DNA of 42,064 nucleotides from Planctomycetaceae bacterium (GCA_021732415.1 JAKFVC010000082.1:1-42064), one strand, 5' to 3'; shown: positions 25,236-33,893, counted from the first letter of the stretch. Program-made: numbers and translations. Notes: a model not told the origin generated them from the sequence alone.

Positions 25236-25478
25236 TCACGAAAGGTTATCGCAGCTTCCCCAGATGTGCAAACCCTCGCGCCGGGGGGATTCTGACAGGG
25301 CGAATCACTACGCCAAACGAGCCGGCGCTGCTACAACATTGACTTCCGTAACCGCGCTCGTCACTACGTTTCATGTAGACAGCGTGGCAAGTTTGAGAAT
25401 CGACCCACGCTCTGGCGAGTGTGGCTACAAAATATCCCTCTGGCCAGAACCACAGGCCAGAGTTTGAAGGAATGCCCG
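25236..25478. promoter_or_regulatory. Leader region of the methyltransferase gene with hairpin
   Basis: The spacer holds no gene. A single copy of a CCACGCTCTGGCGAGTGTGG element (about 25407-25426) and a CTCTGGCC/GGCCAGAG hairpin with 9-nt loop (about 25438-25462) lie just before the GAAGG ribosome site. The hairpin could sit in the 5' leader, but it is equally a minor repeat. I see no clear -35/-10 pair. Confidence 0.45.
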
Positions 25479-26213
25479 ATGTCGTTCACTGCGGATTTGA
25501 AAATCCTCTGGCACATGGCCGTCAGCCCGATCCGCGGCAAGACTCATTCCGAACGTCTGGAAAGTTTCTACGGCAAGCAGGCCGAAGGCTACGACGACTT
25601 CCGCCGCCGACTGCTGCAAGGCCGTCGCGAGATGTGGGAAGCCCTGCCGGTGAACGACGGCGACCGTGCCGTCGACATGGGCGGCGGCACCGGGGCCAAC
25701 CTGGAATTCCTGGGGGACCGGATCGCCAAGTTCCAGCAACTGCAGTTGGTGGACCTGTCTGGTTCCCTGCTGAAGGTCGCTCAAGAGCGAATCAAAGCCC
25801 GCGGCTGGAACAACGTGAGCACTGTCGAAACCGATGCCACGACCTGGACACCGCAGGAATCGGTGGATCTAGTCACGTTCTCGTACTCGCTGACGATGAT
25901 CCCCGACTGGTTTGCGGCGATCGATCAAGCCTACAAGATGCTGAAGCCCGGCGGACTGATCGGCGTGGTCGATTTCTATGTGTCACGCAAATACCCCGAC
26001 ACTGGGCGAGCCAAGCATTCGTGGCTGACATCCACCTTCTGGCCGAACTGGTTTCGCTTTGACAACGTGTTTCCGTCGCCCGATCACCTACCGTATTTGC
26101 ACCGGCACTTTACGCCCGTAAAGGTCAGCGAACACCGGGCACGGATTCCTTATATGCCGTTTTCGCGCGTGCCGTATTACATCTTCATTGGCAGAAAACC
26201 GGAAACGCCGTAG
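25479..26213 (+). CDS. Class I SAM-dependent methyltransferase, BtaB-like
   Basis: A 244-residue methyltransferase with a Rossmann-type SAM fold. Motif I is AVDMGGGTGANLEFLG (about 63-78), the acidic residue after strand 2 is in LQLVDLSGSLL, and motif IV is DLVTFSYSLTMIPDWF. The N-terminal HSERLESFYGKQAEGYDDFR and C-terminal FSRVPYYIFIGRK fit the BtaB-like family, which in other bacteria adds methyl groups to the diacylglyceryl-homoserine lipid head group. No BtaA partner lies in the window, so this assignment is tentative and a different lipid or small-molecule substrate is possible. GAAGG lies upstream of the ATG. Confidence 0.8.
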   Translation: MSFTADLKILWHMAVSPIRGKTHSERLESFYGKQAEGYDDFRRRLLQGRREMWEALPVNDGDRAVDMGGGTGANLEFLGDRIAKFQQLQLVDLSGSLLKVAQERIKARGWNNVSTVETDATTWTPQESVDLVTFSYSLTMIPDWFAAIDQAYKMLKPGGLIGVVDFYVSRKYPDTGRAKHSWLTSTFWPNWFRFDNVFPSPDHLPYLHRHFTPVKVSEHRARIPYMPFSRVPYYIFIGRKPETP

Positions 26214-26230
26214 CGGCTGCCTTGGCAATT

Positions 26231-26325
26231 GGGGTCGGGCGTTCAAATTTCAAAATTGGCCGCTCGTCGACTGTCATCTCATGAGTTGCTGACTGGCCAA
26301 TTTTGAAATTTGAAGGCCCGACCCC
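26231..26325. repeat. Palindromic repeat, family I (near-perfect 31-bp arms)
   Basis: Arms 26231-26261 and 26295-26325 pair at about 30 of 31 positions around a 33-nt loop; cores are GGGGTCGGGC and TTCAAATTTCAAAATTGGCC. It lies between the converging methyltransferase and CbiM-like genes and may act as a bidirectional terminator. Confidence 0.85.
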
Positions 26326-26357
26326 AGACTGTCACGGTCAGCGCGCCGGAAAACCGA

Positions 26358-27329
26358 TCAAACCTTTGGCGAGCCCCGCATCCGCGATTGCTTGACCAAG
26401 GCGACTATCGCCCACGCAGCAGCCAGCACGACCAGCGTCCCGATAATCCCGGCAACTGCGGTGCTGAGACCCGGATAATCCTTCAGAGCCGGAATCTGGT
26501 ATTCATCCAGAAGCAGTACCTTGGTAACCGTGCCCAGATCAGAAAATCCGGTCTGTTCTGCCGCCGCTTCCAAACCATCCGAGTGCTCCGAAGCAAACGG
26601 CGCCAGAAACGATGCAACTCCCAATGCGGCAATAATCCCTGCAAACACGAACCTCCCAACCCCCGACAACACCGTCGGTGCGGCCGTTCGTGAACCCAGC
26701 AAATCCGGCCGCTGAACCAGGACAAACCCCAGCACCATCGCCGTGATCAGCCCCTCGCCGATACCAATCAGGCAGTGCAGGAACACCATCACGCCAAAGA
26801 TGCGTGAGAAGTCGTATCCTTGCCCGCGATGTGACAACCAGAACTCCACGCAAAACACCGTCGCCGCCGCCATCACGCTCAGCCATGAGGCGAGGAAGGC
26901 TGCAATCAGCGTCCCGCGTCGCTCAGTCCCCAGCAGATTCCTGAGGGCTGTATAGATCGCATACCCTCCCCAGGTGCCGACGATCCCCATGTTGACGATA
27001 TTCGCCCCGAGCACCGTCCAGCCACCGTCATAGAACAGGGCCAACTGAATAATCAGCACCAGTGAAATCGCAACGCACCCGGCCCACGGTCCCAGCAACG
27101 CCGCGGCGAGCACGCCCCCCAACAGGTGACCGGACACCGGCAACGGCGGCAGAGCAAAGTTGACCATCTGACCAGCAAAAATCAGCGAGGCCGTCATCCC
27201 GGTCAGCGGAACGGTCCGATCCGCCAGCGAGTTCCTCAACTGCCGGACACTCCAGGCCAACGCCCCCACGGCGAGCAGCCCGGTGCCCAGACAAACATCG
27301 GGTGTCAGGAAACCGTCGCGAATGTGCAT
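26358..27329 (-). CDS. Cobalt/nickel ECF transporter CbiM-type component with PDGLE domain
   Basis: A 323-residue integral membrane protein of the CbiM/NikM family, the metal-binding S-unit of energy-coupling-factor importers for cobalt or nickel. The N-terminus MHIRDGFL carries the metal-ligand His2, and His68 lies in PVSGHLLGGV. About six membrane segments follow, with the ANIVNMGIVGTWGGY block. The C-terminal part (about 230-310; SFLAPFASEHSDGLEA) resembles the PDGLE domain of CbiN/NikN, so this looks like a fused MN type. No CbiQ or CbiO gene lies nearby, and no cobalamin riboswitch is visible upstream. The metal, cobalt or nickel, cannot be told from sequence. It converges on the methyltransferase. 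Confidence 0.88.
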   Translation of the reverse strand: MHIRDGFLTPDVCLGTGLLAVGALAWSVRQLRNSLADRTVPLTGMTASLIFAGQMVNFALPPLPVSGHLLGGVLAAALLGPWAGCVAISLVLIIQLALFYDGGWTVLGANIVNMGIVGTWGGYAIYTALRNLLGTERRGTLIAAFLASWLSVMAAATVFCVEFWLSHRGQGYDFSRIFGVMVFLHCLIGIGEGLITAMVLGFVLVQRPDLLGSRTAAPTVLSGVGRFVFAGIIAALGVASFLAPFASEHSDGLEAAAEQTGFSDLGTVTKVLLLDEYQIPALKDYPGLSTAVAGIIGTLVVLAAAWAIVALVKQSRMRGSPKV

Positions 27330-27372
27330 GCGGAATCAACCTGCGATCTTCGACAATTGTTGAATCGAAGGA

Positions 27373-27503
27373 GATTTTTGGAACACTAATCTTCGCTAAT
27401 CTACACTAATTCAGATCATTCAAAGTGAAGGTCAAATGAACTTTCGACTTCTTCCGTATTGATCAGTGTCGATTAGCGTAGATTAGTGTTCCAAAAAATC
27501 CTC
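27373..27503. repeat. Palindromic repeat, family K (CACTAATCTTCGCTAATC)
   Basis: Arms about 27373-27412 (GATTTTTGGAACACTAATC, CGCTAATC) and 27461-27503 (GATTAGCGTAGATTAGTG, TTCCAAAAAATCC) are imperfect inverted copies around a loop of roughly 50 nt. It lies upstream of the CbiM-like gene and downstream of the 1344-residue gene. Confidence 0.75.
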
Positions 27504-27514
27504 TTCATCTGGTA

Positions 27515-27537
27515 CCCGACTCAGAGAGTCGGGCTAC
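27515..27537 (-). repeat. Palindromic repeat, family B (GTAGCCCGACTC) copy
   Basis: A copy of the family B palindrome (8-bp CCCGACTC stem) lying four bases beyond the TAG stop of the large gene on the minus strand. It is a plausible terminator hairpin. The preceding GTCGTAGTCGTAG shows the stop and the repeat edge share a tandem GTCGTAG. Confidence 0.75.
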
Positions 27538-27539
27538 GA

Positions 27540-30500
27540 CTACGACTTCTTCTTCCGCGGCTTCTTAATCGGCGTCTCCCAGATCTCAAACTGCCGATCG
27601 AGTTCTTCCAAGGGAATGGGCACCAACGGCACCGTCAAACGGAAGTCGTTGTTATCTTCTGGCGGATCGCCGTGATGGTCGAACGCGGCAATCTCATCTT
27701 CGAGATCACGCAGCCACGGGGGAATCTCCAACCCGGATCCGGTCGATGTATCCAGATAGTTCTGCACGAGTTTCAACAGCTTATTGAAACTCGCCGAGGG
27801 CTGCCGACGCTCGCGGGCATCTTTCATCGCTTCCGGTACCAGCGCGAGCAACTCATCGAGAGCCAACGGTTTGACGAATTTCTCATTCAGCAAATCAGTA
27901 ATGCCGGGTAGCCGCATTCCGTACTGCTTTTCGAGCTTCTTCAAGTCGTGCAGCAGTTCCTTGGCGATCTCGGTCGTCCGCATTTCGAACAGCCCGCGCC
28001 ACATGGACGCTTCGCTGGCTCGGCCTTCGCGAATCAGGACTTCATGGGCTGCCACCAAGGGGCTGCAGTCCCACGCGTGCCGTTCGTACTGAGCCTCTAA
28101 CCGTAGAAAATCCAGCAGGCTAAAGAATTGTTCGCCATAGTCGGACTGCGTGGTGGTCGTGTTGTATTCGAGGAATCGATCGTATTTCTCGACCGTGGCC
28201 CGGAAGATCAACTCCAGGAAGAACACCGCTTCATCAATCGCAATCTTGCCGGCATCCAGATCAGCCAGCAGCTTGTTGGGCTTCAGTGGATCGTCGTTCT
28301 GTGCGAGATATTCGAGGAACTCGCTGACGCCGTTGTGCAGGATGGCTCGCAGGTTTCCGAATGTCAGCATCTGGGCGTGGAAGAATTCGGAGCCGTACTT
28401 CTTAATGAACTCTTTGATCTCTTTCCAGTTGGAAGGATCTTCAAACGCCTCCAGAGTCGACAGCCGCATCGTGTCGCTGTGTTCGATCCACAACGCGTGG
28501 TAGTACTCGGTCAACCCGCTGACTACGCTGACCAGTTGGTTGTCGGCAAGTTGCTCGGCTGGCCAGTGTCTCGCATGCTGCATCAGGCCTTCCAGCGCCG
28601 CATTGAAGGCCGCGTGGAACAGACGATCGAACTCGGTGATGACGGTCCCGGCCGGCGGTGAGTACCGCTCCATCTTCTGGGCCGTCTTGAGCAGTTGCCA
28701 GCTTTCGCGGAAGAGCCCCAGTCGCGGCAGGTGATCCAGCAAGGATCTAATCACTGTCTGCAGCGTCCGAGTTCGCAGGATGCGTTCGGGATCGCCCCCT
28801 TGATCGAGCGGCACGTACAGCAGCGGGATGTGCGATAACTTCTGGACGAGTTGCGGCAGTTGCTCGCGGACGGCGGCCGGTTCGCCGCGGAGAATCGACC
28901 GATAGATCGTGATCGTCAGCGGTTCCCATTCGGCCAGACCCTCAGTCGGAGTCTGTTCCGGCAGGCAGCTGGCGAGGTGCCACGTGGCTTCATGACAACC
29001 GACATGCGTGAAGATGATGCCGCTCATCAGGTTGAACTTGAGCTGCAACTGGCGATCATATTCGACCAGCGAATCGTGATCGCCGCTCGGCTTAACCAGA
29101 TCGAGCTTCCACACTTCCTGCATCAGTTGCTGCAGTTCCAGCTGTACTTCCTGCGAGCGCGTGTACCAGCTACGGAGTGAATCGACCATCTCCGGAGCCA
29201 GTACGGCCGCCGAGTCCTTTTGCCCGGTCTTCGACGCCTGAATCTTCACGGTCGCATAGGTCGCGGAGGCAATCTGCCAGAGCCGTGACAGCGACACCTG
29301 AAACTTCAACCGGCCATCCAACCGCTGGGCCAGCGTGTCGAGATCGGTGTCGAACGAGGACCGTCCGGTGTCCATCGTGCTGCCTTCGTGGCCATCCTTC
29401 GCGCTGTCGCGGAAGACCACGTTTTCGTAGGCGGCATCGAACAGTTCGTCGTCGTCATCTTCATCGTCATCCCGCGGCCGTTCGTCTTCATCGGGACGTT
29501 GCATGCGCGGCAGAACGATATCGAGCGTCGGCACCGACCAGTAATCGCCAGCATTCGCTTCCATGTAGTCGAACAGCCGCACAATGATCGGCCACGCCTT
29601 CTGGAATCGCTGCAGATTCTCGGCGGCCTGATCGGGGGGCACGCCGACCGTGACATCCTTGGGGTTAATTCGCAATACCAGCCGCAGCCAGCGAAAAATC
29701 AGGTTGTGGAACGAGTACGAACCCGACTCCAGTCCCACTAGATCGGCCTGGCTGAGCCACTGAATCAGCAACGCCATCGCGGCAACGGTGTCCTGCTTAC
29801 TCAACAGAACATCGAGCACCAGCGCGTAAGCTTTGGCCGTTTCAAACTTGTGAACGTGTTGCCGCCAGAAGGAAATGTCCCCGGCCGCTTCACCCGCCGC
29901 GTGCCATTCCGCCAAAGCATCCGCGACCTGATTCGCCGATTCAAAGCTTTCGAGTGCCTTGACCTCCGGCAGGCCGGAAACCGTCGAACTGGCGAACTGA
30001 TCCCACCACTCGGCAAACTTGCGGCAGTTGTAGGACAGTTTTTCTCGCAAGATTCGCTGCCCATCCGCCGCCGCTTCGCTGACGACCCGGGCGTCCAGGA
30101 CCAGAATCTGGTCGATCAAGTACAACATCTTTTCAATGCGCGGATCGACGACCGTATCTTCGCGTGCATGGAAGAGCGGGAAATTCCCTTGAAAACCGAG
30201 GATATTCCACGGGTCCGCCAACGCACCGCAATCGATGCCGCGGTGCAGCCAGTCTTCGATTTCCGGCAAGAGGGCTGCCGATCCAACGATATCCCCACGA
30301 TCAAGCAACAAATGGGCCGACGTCAGCCGCCATTCGAGTTCGCATTCAAACCGCGCGGCATTGGCCGGGATCATTAACGCCTGTTCGCGAGCTGCCTCAG
30401 GGAAACCCATGCGGGCAAACAGGTACGACAGATGCCCGTGTTGAACTTGCTTCGAGCCGTTATTCGCCACGAACAGATTCAAATGCTGGCGGACTTTGCC

Positions 30501-31574
30501 AAACGGCTGCTTGGCCTGATGCGATTCCTTCTTCAAGCGATCGGCATGCTTGCCGGTCACAGTCTCGAGCAATCGGGCATAGAACGCGTCACGCTGCCGA
30601 GCCACCTTCGACAACAACGTCCCCAAGCTGACAGTCGAATCATACGTGTGAGGACCGGAACCGCTAATGGTCGAGGCCATCAACATCGTGCCACACAAGA
30701 CGGCCGCCGCCTCGTAGATCACCTCTTCATGCGGCAGTTTTTCGACGATCCGCATCCAGTCGAGCAACGCGCCCAGCACCACGGACCGCAGCACGAACCG
30801 CCGATACCTACCCTTGTTGTCGATCTGATGCGGGTCCCATTCACCGAACATGTAGTTCGTGCGTTTGAAGACGGGGTGCTGATGGTCGTACGCCCGCGGG
30901 TCGAGCGCGATCTCATCGAGTTGCTCCATGTGAAAATGGGCATCTTCGAGAACGGCCGACGGAGTATCCTTGAGATGCTGAATGACCCGTTCGAGGATTT
31001 CCTGATACTGTCCGACCGCCACGCCGACTCCTGCCAGATAGATCGGGATCGGACGAAAGCGTTCGTGCGGGTAGGGCTGCATCGCCTGCCCGTTCTCGAG
31101 CATTGCGACGGGGCGGTGTCCGATAAAATCGTTCAACTGCGTCAACGCACTTTGGACGATCCGTTCGGTTTCATCCCAAGGGCCCCCTTGGGCGAGCGTC
31201 GCTTCACACAGCCGCGCGAGGAAAAACGGGACCTCGTATTCACTGTCGGCCAGTTGAAACAGCAGATCCGCATGGAACTTGCGATAGGCCGGGGCGACTT
31301 CATCAAAGACCAGACGTAACACTTGAGTCGCCTGATCGATGTTGCTGAAGACGGCACTCGTACCGACGTAGCGCTGCAAGGCGTCGCGCAGGACTGCCGC
31401 CAGTTCCTTCCAATGTCCGACTCCCAATCGTGCGTGAAGTTGATTGAGGTACCCCTGAAACCTGGGGTCCGGTTTGCCACTGGCGAAATTCAGATATCCC
31501 AGCACGCCCTGGAGCGCAAGATCATCCTCGGGAGTCAGCACCGCGGCCAACGGGTTCGAACCAGTGACACTCAT
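27540..31574 (-). CDS. Large hypothetical protein, about 1344 residues, helical
   Basis: I do not recognise a family. The protein is rich in alpha-helical, Leu/Ala/Glu-rich segments throughout, without signal peptide or membrane segment, and looks like a cytoplasmic alpha-solenoid. A very acidic linker (RPDEDERPRDDDEDDDDELF) lies near residue 700 and divides it into two helical halves; the C-terminus ends in a Lys/Arg tail (IKKPRKKKS). The first clear start is MSVTGSNPLAAVL at 31574; upstream ATGs at 31604 and 31652 also lack good ribosome sites, so the N-terminus is uncertain by up to 26 residues. Such long acidic-linked solenoids suit scaffolding roles, but this is guesswork. It runs alone on the minus strand. 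Confidence 0.85.
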   Translation of the reverse strand: MSVTGSNPLAAVLTPEDDLALQGVLGYLNFASGKPDPRFQGYLNQLHARLGVGHWKELAAVLRDALQRYVGTSAVFSNIDQATQVLRLVFDEVAPAYRKFHADLLFQLADSEYEVPFFLARLCEATLAQGGPWDETERIVQSALTQLNDFIGHRPVAMLENGQAMQPYPHERFRPIPIYLAGVGVAVGQYQEILERVIQHLKDTPSAVLEDAHFHMEQLDEIALDPRAYDHQHPVFKRTNYMFGEWDPHQIDNKGRYRRFVLRSVVLGALLDWMRIVEKLPHEEVIYEAAAVLCGTMLMASTISGSGPHTYDSTVSLGTLLSKVARQRDAFYARLLETVTGKHADRLKKESHQAKQPFGKVRQHLNLFVANNGSKQVQHGHLSYLFARMGFPEAAREQALMIPANAARFECELEWRLTSAHLLLDRGDIVGSAALLPEIEDWLHRGIDCGALADPWNILGFQGNFPLFHAREDTVVDPRIEKMLYLIDQILVLDARVVSEAAADGQRILREKLSYNCRKFAEWWDQFASSTVSGLPEVKALESFESANQVADALAEWHAAGEAAGDISFWRQHVHKFETAKAYALVLDVLLSKQDTVAAMALLIQWLSQADLVGLESGSYSFHNLIFRWLRLVLRINPKDVTVGVPPDQAAENLQRFQKAWPIIVRLFDYMEANAGDYWSVPTLDIVLPRMQRPDEDERPRDDDEDDDDELFDAAYENVVFRDSAKDGHEGSTMDTGRSSFDTDLDTLAQRLDGRLKFQVSLSRLWQIASATYATVKIQASKTGQKDSAAVLAPEMVDSLRSWYTRSQEVQLELQQLMQEVWKLDLVKPSGDHDSLVEYDRQLQLKFNLMSGIIFTHVGCHEATWHLASCLPEQTPTEGLAEWEPLTITIYRSILRGEPAAVREQLPQLVQKLSHIPLLYVPLDQGGDPERILRTRTLQTVIRSLLDHLPRLGLFRESWQLLKTAQKMERYSPPAGTVITEFDRLFHAAFNAALEGLMQHARHWPAEQLADNQLVSVVSGLTEYYHALWIEHSDTMRLSTLEAFEDPSNWKEIKEFIKKYGSEFFHAQMLTFGNLRAILHNGVSEFLEYLAQNDDPLKPNKLLADLDAGKIAIDEAVFFLELIFRATVEKYDRFLEYNTTTTQSDYGEQFFSLLDFLRLEAQYERHAWDCSPLVAAHEVLIREGRASEASMWRGLFEMRTTEIAKELLHDLKKLEKQYGMRLPGITDLLNEKFVKPLALDELLALVPEAMKDARERRQPSASFNKLLKLVQNYLDTSTGSGLEIPPWLRDLEDEIAAFDHHGDPPEDNNDFRLTVPLVPIPLEELDRQFEIWETPIKKPRKKKS

Positions 31575-31965
31575 CGAAACAGAACCATTCTTTACAGACT
31601 GCATTTCGCCAAATCGTCCCCGACCGGCGCACCAGTCTCGGGGACACTGCATTCTACCGAGACTGACAACGGGAAGCGACTGCCAGCAAGGCCGGGATCT
31701 GGGCTACGATTTTTCGAAAATCAGAAGAATGATCTCACGCAAAGGCGCCAAGGCGTAAAGACGAGGATGCTTTACCCGGCGTGGCTTCTGAACTTTGCGC
31801 CTTGGCGCCTTTGCGTGAGATTATTCTGAAAACAGGCCTGGATCAGAAGTAAGACGAAAACCGCGCTATAATTGTCAAACGAGAGATGCTTCGAACCGTG
31901 GGCTAGCGTCGGACGGCTGATCCCAGAGCATTGCAAAGCCTTGTAAACGGCGGCAAAATAGATTT
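31575..31965. other. Divergent upstream region, no gene
   Basis: The 391 bp between the large minus-strand gene and the 166-residue plus-strand gene hold promoters for both and one family D palindrome (31722-31828). Open frames here translate that palindrome. I see nothing else. Confidence 0.5.
31722..31828. repeat. Palindromic repeat, family D copy 2
   Basis: Arms 31722-31760 and 31793-31828 share CTCACGCAAAGGCGCCAAGG with copy 1 at 24136, but the loop (about 32 nt) and the flanks differ. Unlike copy 1 it lies between two divergent genes, so a terminator role cannot explain both copies. Confidence 0.85.
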
Positions 31966-32466
31966 ATGGACTTCAACAAGCGGCTGCAGCAGGCCATCGA
32001 ACGTGGCCAAAAAGTAAGCGATTCCAACGATCAGGCACGCGTCTCGCGTGCGCTGAATGAGGATGAGCTGCGCAAGTTGTACGGCGACTTGCGGATCCAG
32101 CTTTCCGAACATATCGAACAATGCCTGCGCCAGTTGGCCGATCATTTCCCCGGTTTTGAATGCCGTTCGGTCGTCGGCGAAGAGGGCTGGGGCGCGGAAA
32201 TGTACCGTGACGATCTGGGCCTGGGGGGCGCGAAATCGCAGCCGAAGACGTACTACAGCCGCTTCTACAGCAAGCTCTTGCTGGTCATTAAACCCTTCTC
32301 CAGTGCCCACATCGTGGAATTAGCTGGCAAGGGTTCGATCCGCAACAAAGAGATCTTCAGCCGCAATCAGTACCAGAAGCTCCCCGATGTGGATGTCCCG
32401 GTCATGATCCAGACGATTGATCAATGGGTCCTGGAATACGCGGAAAAGTACGCAGCGCAGGCGTAA
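31966..32466 (+). CDS. Conserved-looking hypothetical protein, 166 residues
   Basis: A small cytoplasmic-looking protein that I cannot assign. It begins MDFNKRLQQAIERGQKVSD with a long N-terminal helix (to about residue 60), followed by an alpha/beta part (VVGEEGWGAEMYRDDLGLGG, FYSKLLLVIKPFSSAHIVEL) and a helical end (MIQTIDQWVLEYAEKYAAQA). Codon use and GC3 match its neighbours, supporting a real gene. The ribosome site is weak. A family F hairpin follows the stop. It is divergent from the large solenoid gene and converges on the cyclase-fold gene. Confidence 0.78.
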   Translation: MDFNKRLQQAIERGQKVSDSNDQARVSRALNEDELRKLYGDLRIQLSEHIEQCLRQLADHFPGFECRSVVGEEGWGAEMYRDDLGLGGAKSQPKTYYSRFYSKLLLVIKPFSSAHIVELAGKGSIRNKEIFSRNQYQKLPDVDVPVMIQTIDQWVLEYAEKYAAQA

Positions 32467-32484
32467 TTGCTCGTGGGATAGTAG

Positions 32485-32563
32485 GCGGTAGGTCAGGCTG
32501 TGCCTGACGTCTTTTTGCTAAATATCATTTCGCATAATCGTCAGGCACAGCCTGACCTACCGC
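32485..32563. terminator. Perfect 25-bp inverted repeat, family F copy 1
   Basis: Arms 32485-32509 and 32539-32563 are perfect inverted copies (core GTAGGTCAGGCTGTGCCTGA) with a 29-nt loop, each arm itself a small CAGGC/GCCTG hairpin. It lies between converging genes, and the TAG stop of the minus-strand cyclase-fold gene is the TAG of GGTAGGTCAGG. A bidirectional terminator is plausible. Confidence 0.82.
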
Positions 32564-33639
32564 TGATAGATCGGCAGATACTGATATTCCACCGACAGCG
32601 CCAAGACCGCCATGCTGGTGCAATAAATCTTCCCGGCCAGAATCTCTTCATTATTCTGAGGTTCCCACCGGCCGTCAGGCAGTTGCAGGCTGAGAATCAT
32701 CGATTCCAGATGATCGCGCATGACATCCCAGTGCTGGCCCCCGATTTGAAACATCCCTACCGTGCAATAATAGACGCCATAATAAAAGAACGAATCACGG
32801 CTCATCAGCGGCCGTTTCAACAGGTAATTGGCGGCTCCTAAAGCCTCGGCCGAGTGATGTTCGCCGCAGATTTCGAGGCACAAGATCCCGGTCCCCGCAC
32901 GCACGGGCGTGGTTCCGACGTCCGGCTGATAACCAAAACCTTCATTCCCGCGAACGGCGCACTTCTTGACATAGGCCACGGCTCGATCAATGCAGTCGGC
33001 GGGGATATCGCAACCGACATTCTTCGCCGCCCGCAACGCCAACAGTTGCCAACCGGTCGCGCTGAGATCGCTGTCCTGACTATTGGGCTGATAACGCCAC
33101 CCTCCGGCGTTGCGTGCGTCCTTCCGCACATCCTGAGCAATCAAGATGAGCTCGATCGCTCGTTCGAGAGCTTTGCGGACCGCTGGCGCAGTGTCCTGCG
33201 GAGTCATCCCCAGCACTTCGGCCAGCATCAGCGAACAGATGCCATGCGTATACATCGGACCGTGAGTTCCCCGGTCCAGGAACAGTCCGTTCGGGCTCTG
33301 CTGATCGACCACCCAGCGAATTCCACGCTCGATCTGGACGGCATACGGTCCCTCACCGGGAACATGCCCCGCGGCCAGAAAAGCCATGATCGCCAGCGAC
33401 GTACACGCCGGAGACGGCCCGAGCGCGTCGCTGCTCCAGGCACCACTCGGCAACTGTTGCTGAGCCAGAAAATCGAGGGCTCGCACAATCGCCTGATCGA
33501 TCTTCTGCCGTCGCCCCGCCGCCGGCGGAGCCAACGGCAAACCACCGCCAGGGGGTTGAAACGCCAACACCTGCCCCGCCAGCCACAACCCGGTACACAG
33601 CGTCCCCAGCACGAGCGACGATTGAATGCGGGGGGCCAT
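32557..33639 (-). CDS. Secreted terpenoid-cyclase/prenyltransferase-fold protein
   Basis: A 360-residue exported protein with a signal peptide (to about LAGQVLAFQPP) and a run of squalene-cyclase-type alpha-alpha repeats: AIVRALDFLAQQQLPSGAWS, GIRWVVDQQSPNGLF, GGWRYQPNSQDSDLSATGW, AVAYVKKCAVRGNEGFGYQP and LQLPDGRWEPQNNEEILAG. The acidic DxDD motif of true squalene-hopene cyclases is not visible and the protein is shorter than they are, so it is unlikely to make hopanoids. Related secreted forms are numerous in planctomycetes and their role is unknown. It follows the DUF4175-like gene on the same strand across a 254-bp repeat-filled gap. Confidence 0.85.
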   Translation of the reverse strand: MAPRIQSSLVLGTLCTGLWLAGQVLAFQPPGGGLPLAPPAAGRRQKIDQAIVRALDFLAQQQLPSGAWSSDALGPSPACTSLAIMAFLAAGHVPGEGPYAVQIERGIRWVVDQQSPNGLFLDRGTHGPMYTHGICSLMLAEVLGMTPQDTAPAVRKALERAIELILIAQDVRKDARNAGGWRYQPNSQDSDLSATGWQLLALRAAKNVGCDIPADCIDRAVAYVKKCAVRGNEGFGYQPDVGTTPVRAGTGILCLEICGEHHSAEALGAANYLLKRPLMSRDSFFYYGVYYCTVGMFQIGGQHWDVMRDHLESMILSLQLPDGRWEPQNNEEILAGKIYCTSMAVLALSVEYQYLPIYQR

Positions 33640-33673
33640 GGAGGATACCTAATTTGAGGGAAATTGCCGTGAT

Positions 33674-33883
33674 CGTGGGACGGGTCTCCAGGCCCGTCCG
33701 TCCCGCATTGAGTTCGAAACAGTGCGAGTGTATGAGGGTGTGAGGGTATCGGAGTGACAGTGGTGTCAGAATAAGATTGCACCTGTCCGAACCCTCATAC
33801 CCTCACACTCTCACACTCTCACACTTTTGATCTTCGCAAGAATTCCCACAAAGGGACGGACGGGCCTGGAGACCCGTCCCACG
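33674..33883. repeat. Nested repeat: two family A units around a family J palindrome
   Basis: Two identical 27-bp family A units in opposite orientation (33674-33700 plus and 33857-33883 minus), each extended by TCCC/GGGA, form a perfect outer inverted repeat of about 31 bp. Within it are the imperfect arms about 33722-33752 (GTGTATGAGGGTGTGAGGG) and 33788-33823 (CCCTCATACCCTCACACTC, then CTCACACTCTCAC). The TAG stop of the DUF4175-like gene lies about ten bases to the right. The whole gap before the cyclase-fold gene is repeat. Confidence 0.85.
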
Positions 33884-33893
33884 ACACAATTCT

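Noticed and set aside
27330-27539. Cobalamin riboswitch upstream of the CbiM-like gene
   Set aside because: The spacer is occupied by a family K palindrome and a family B copy; no B12-box-like sequence is visible.
32557-33639. Squalene-hopene cyclase
   Set aside because: Too short, exported, and without the DxDD catalytic motif; only the repeat fold is shared.
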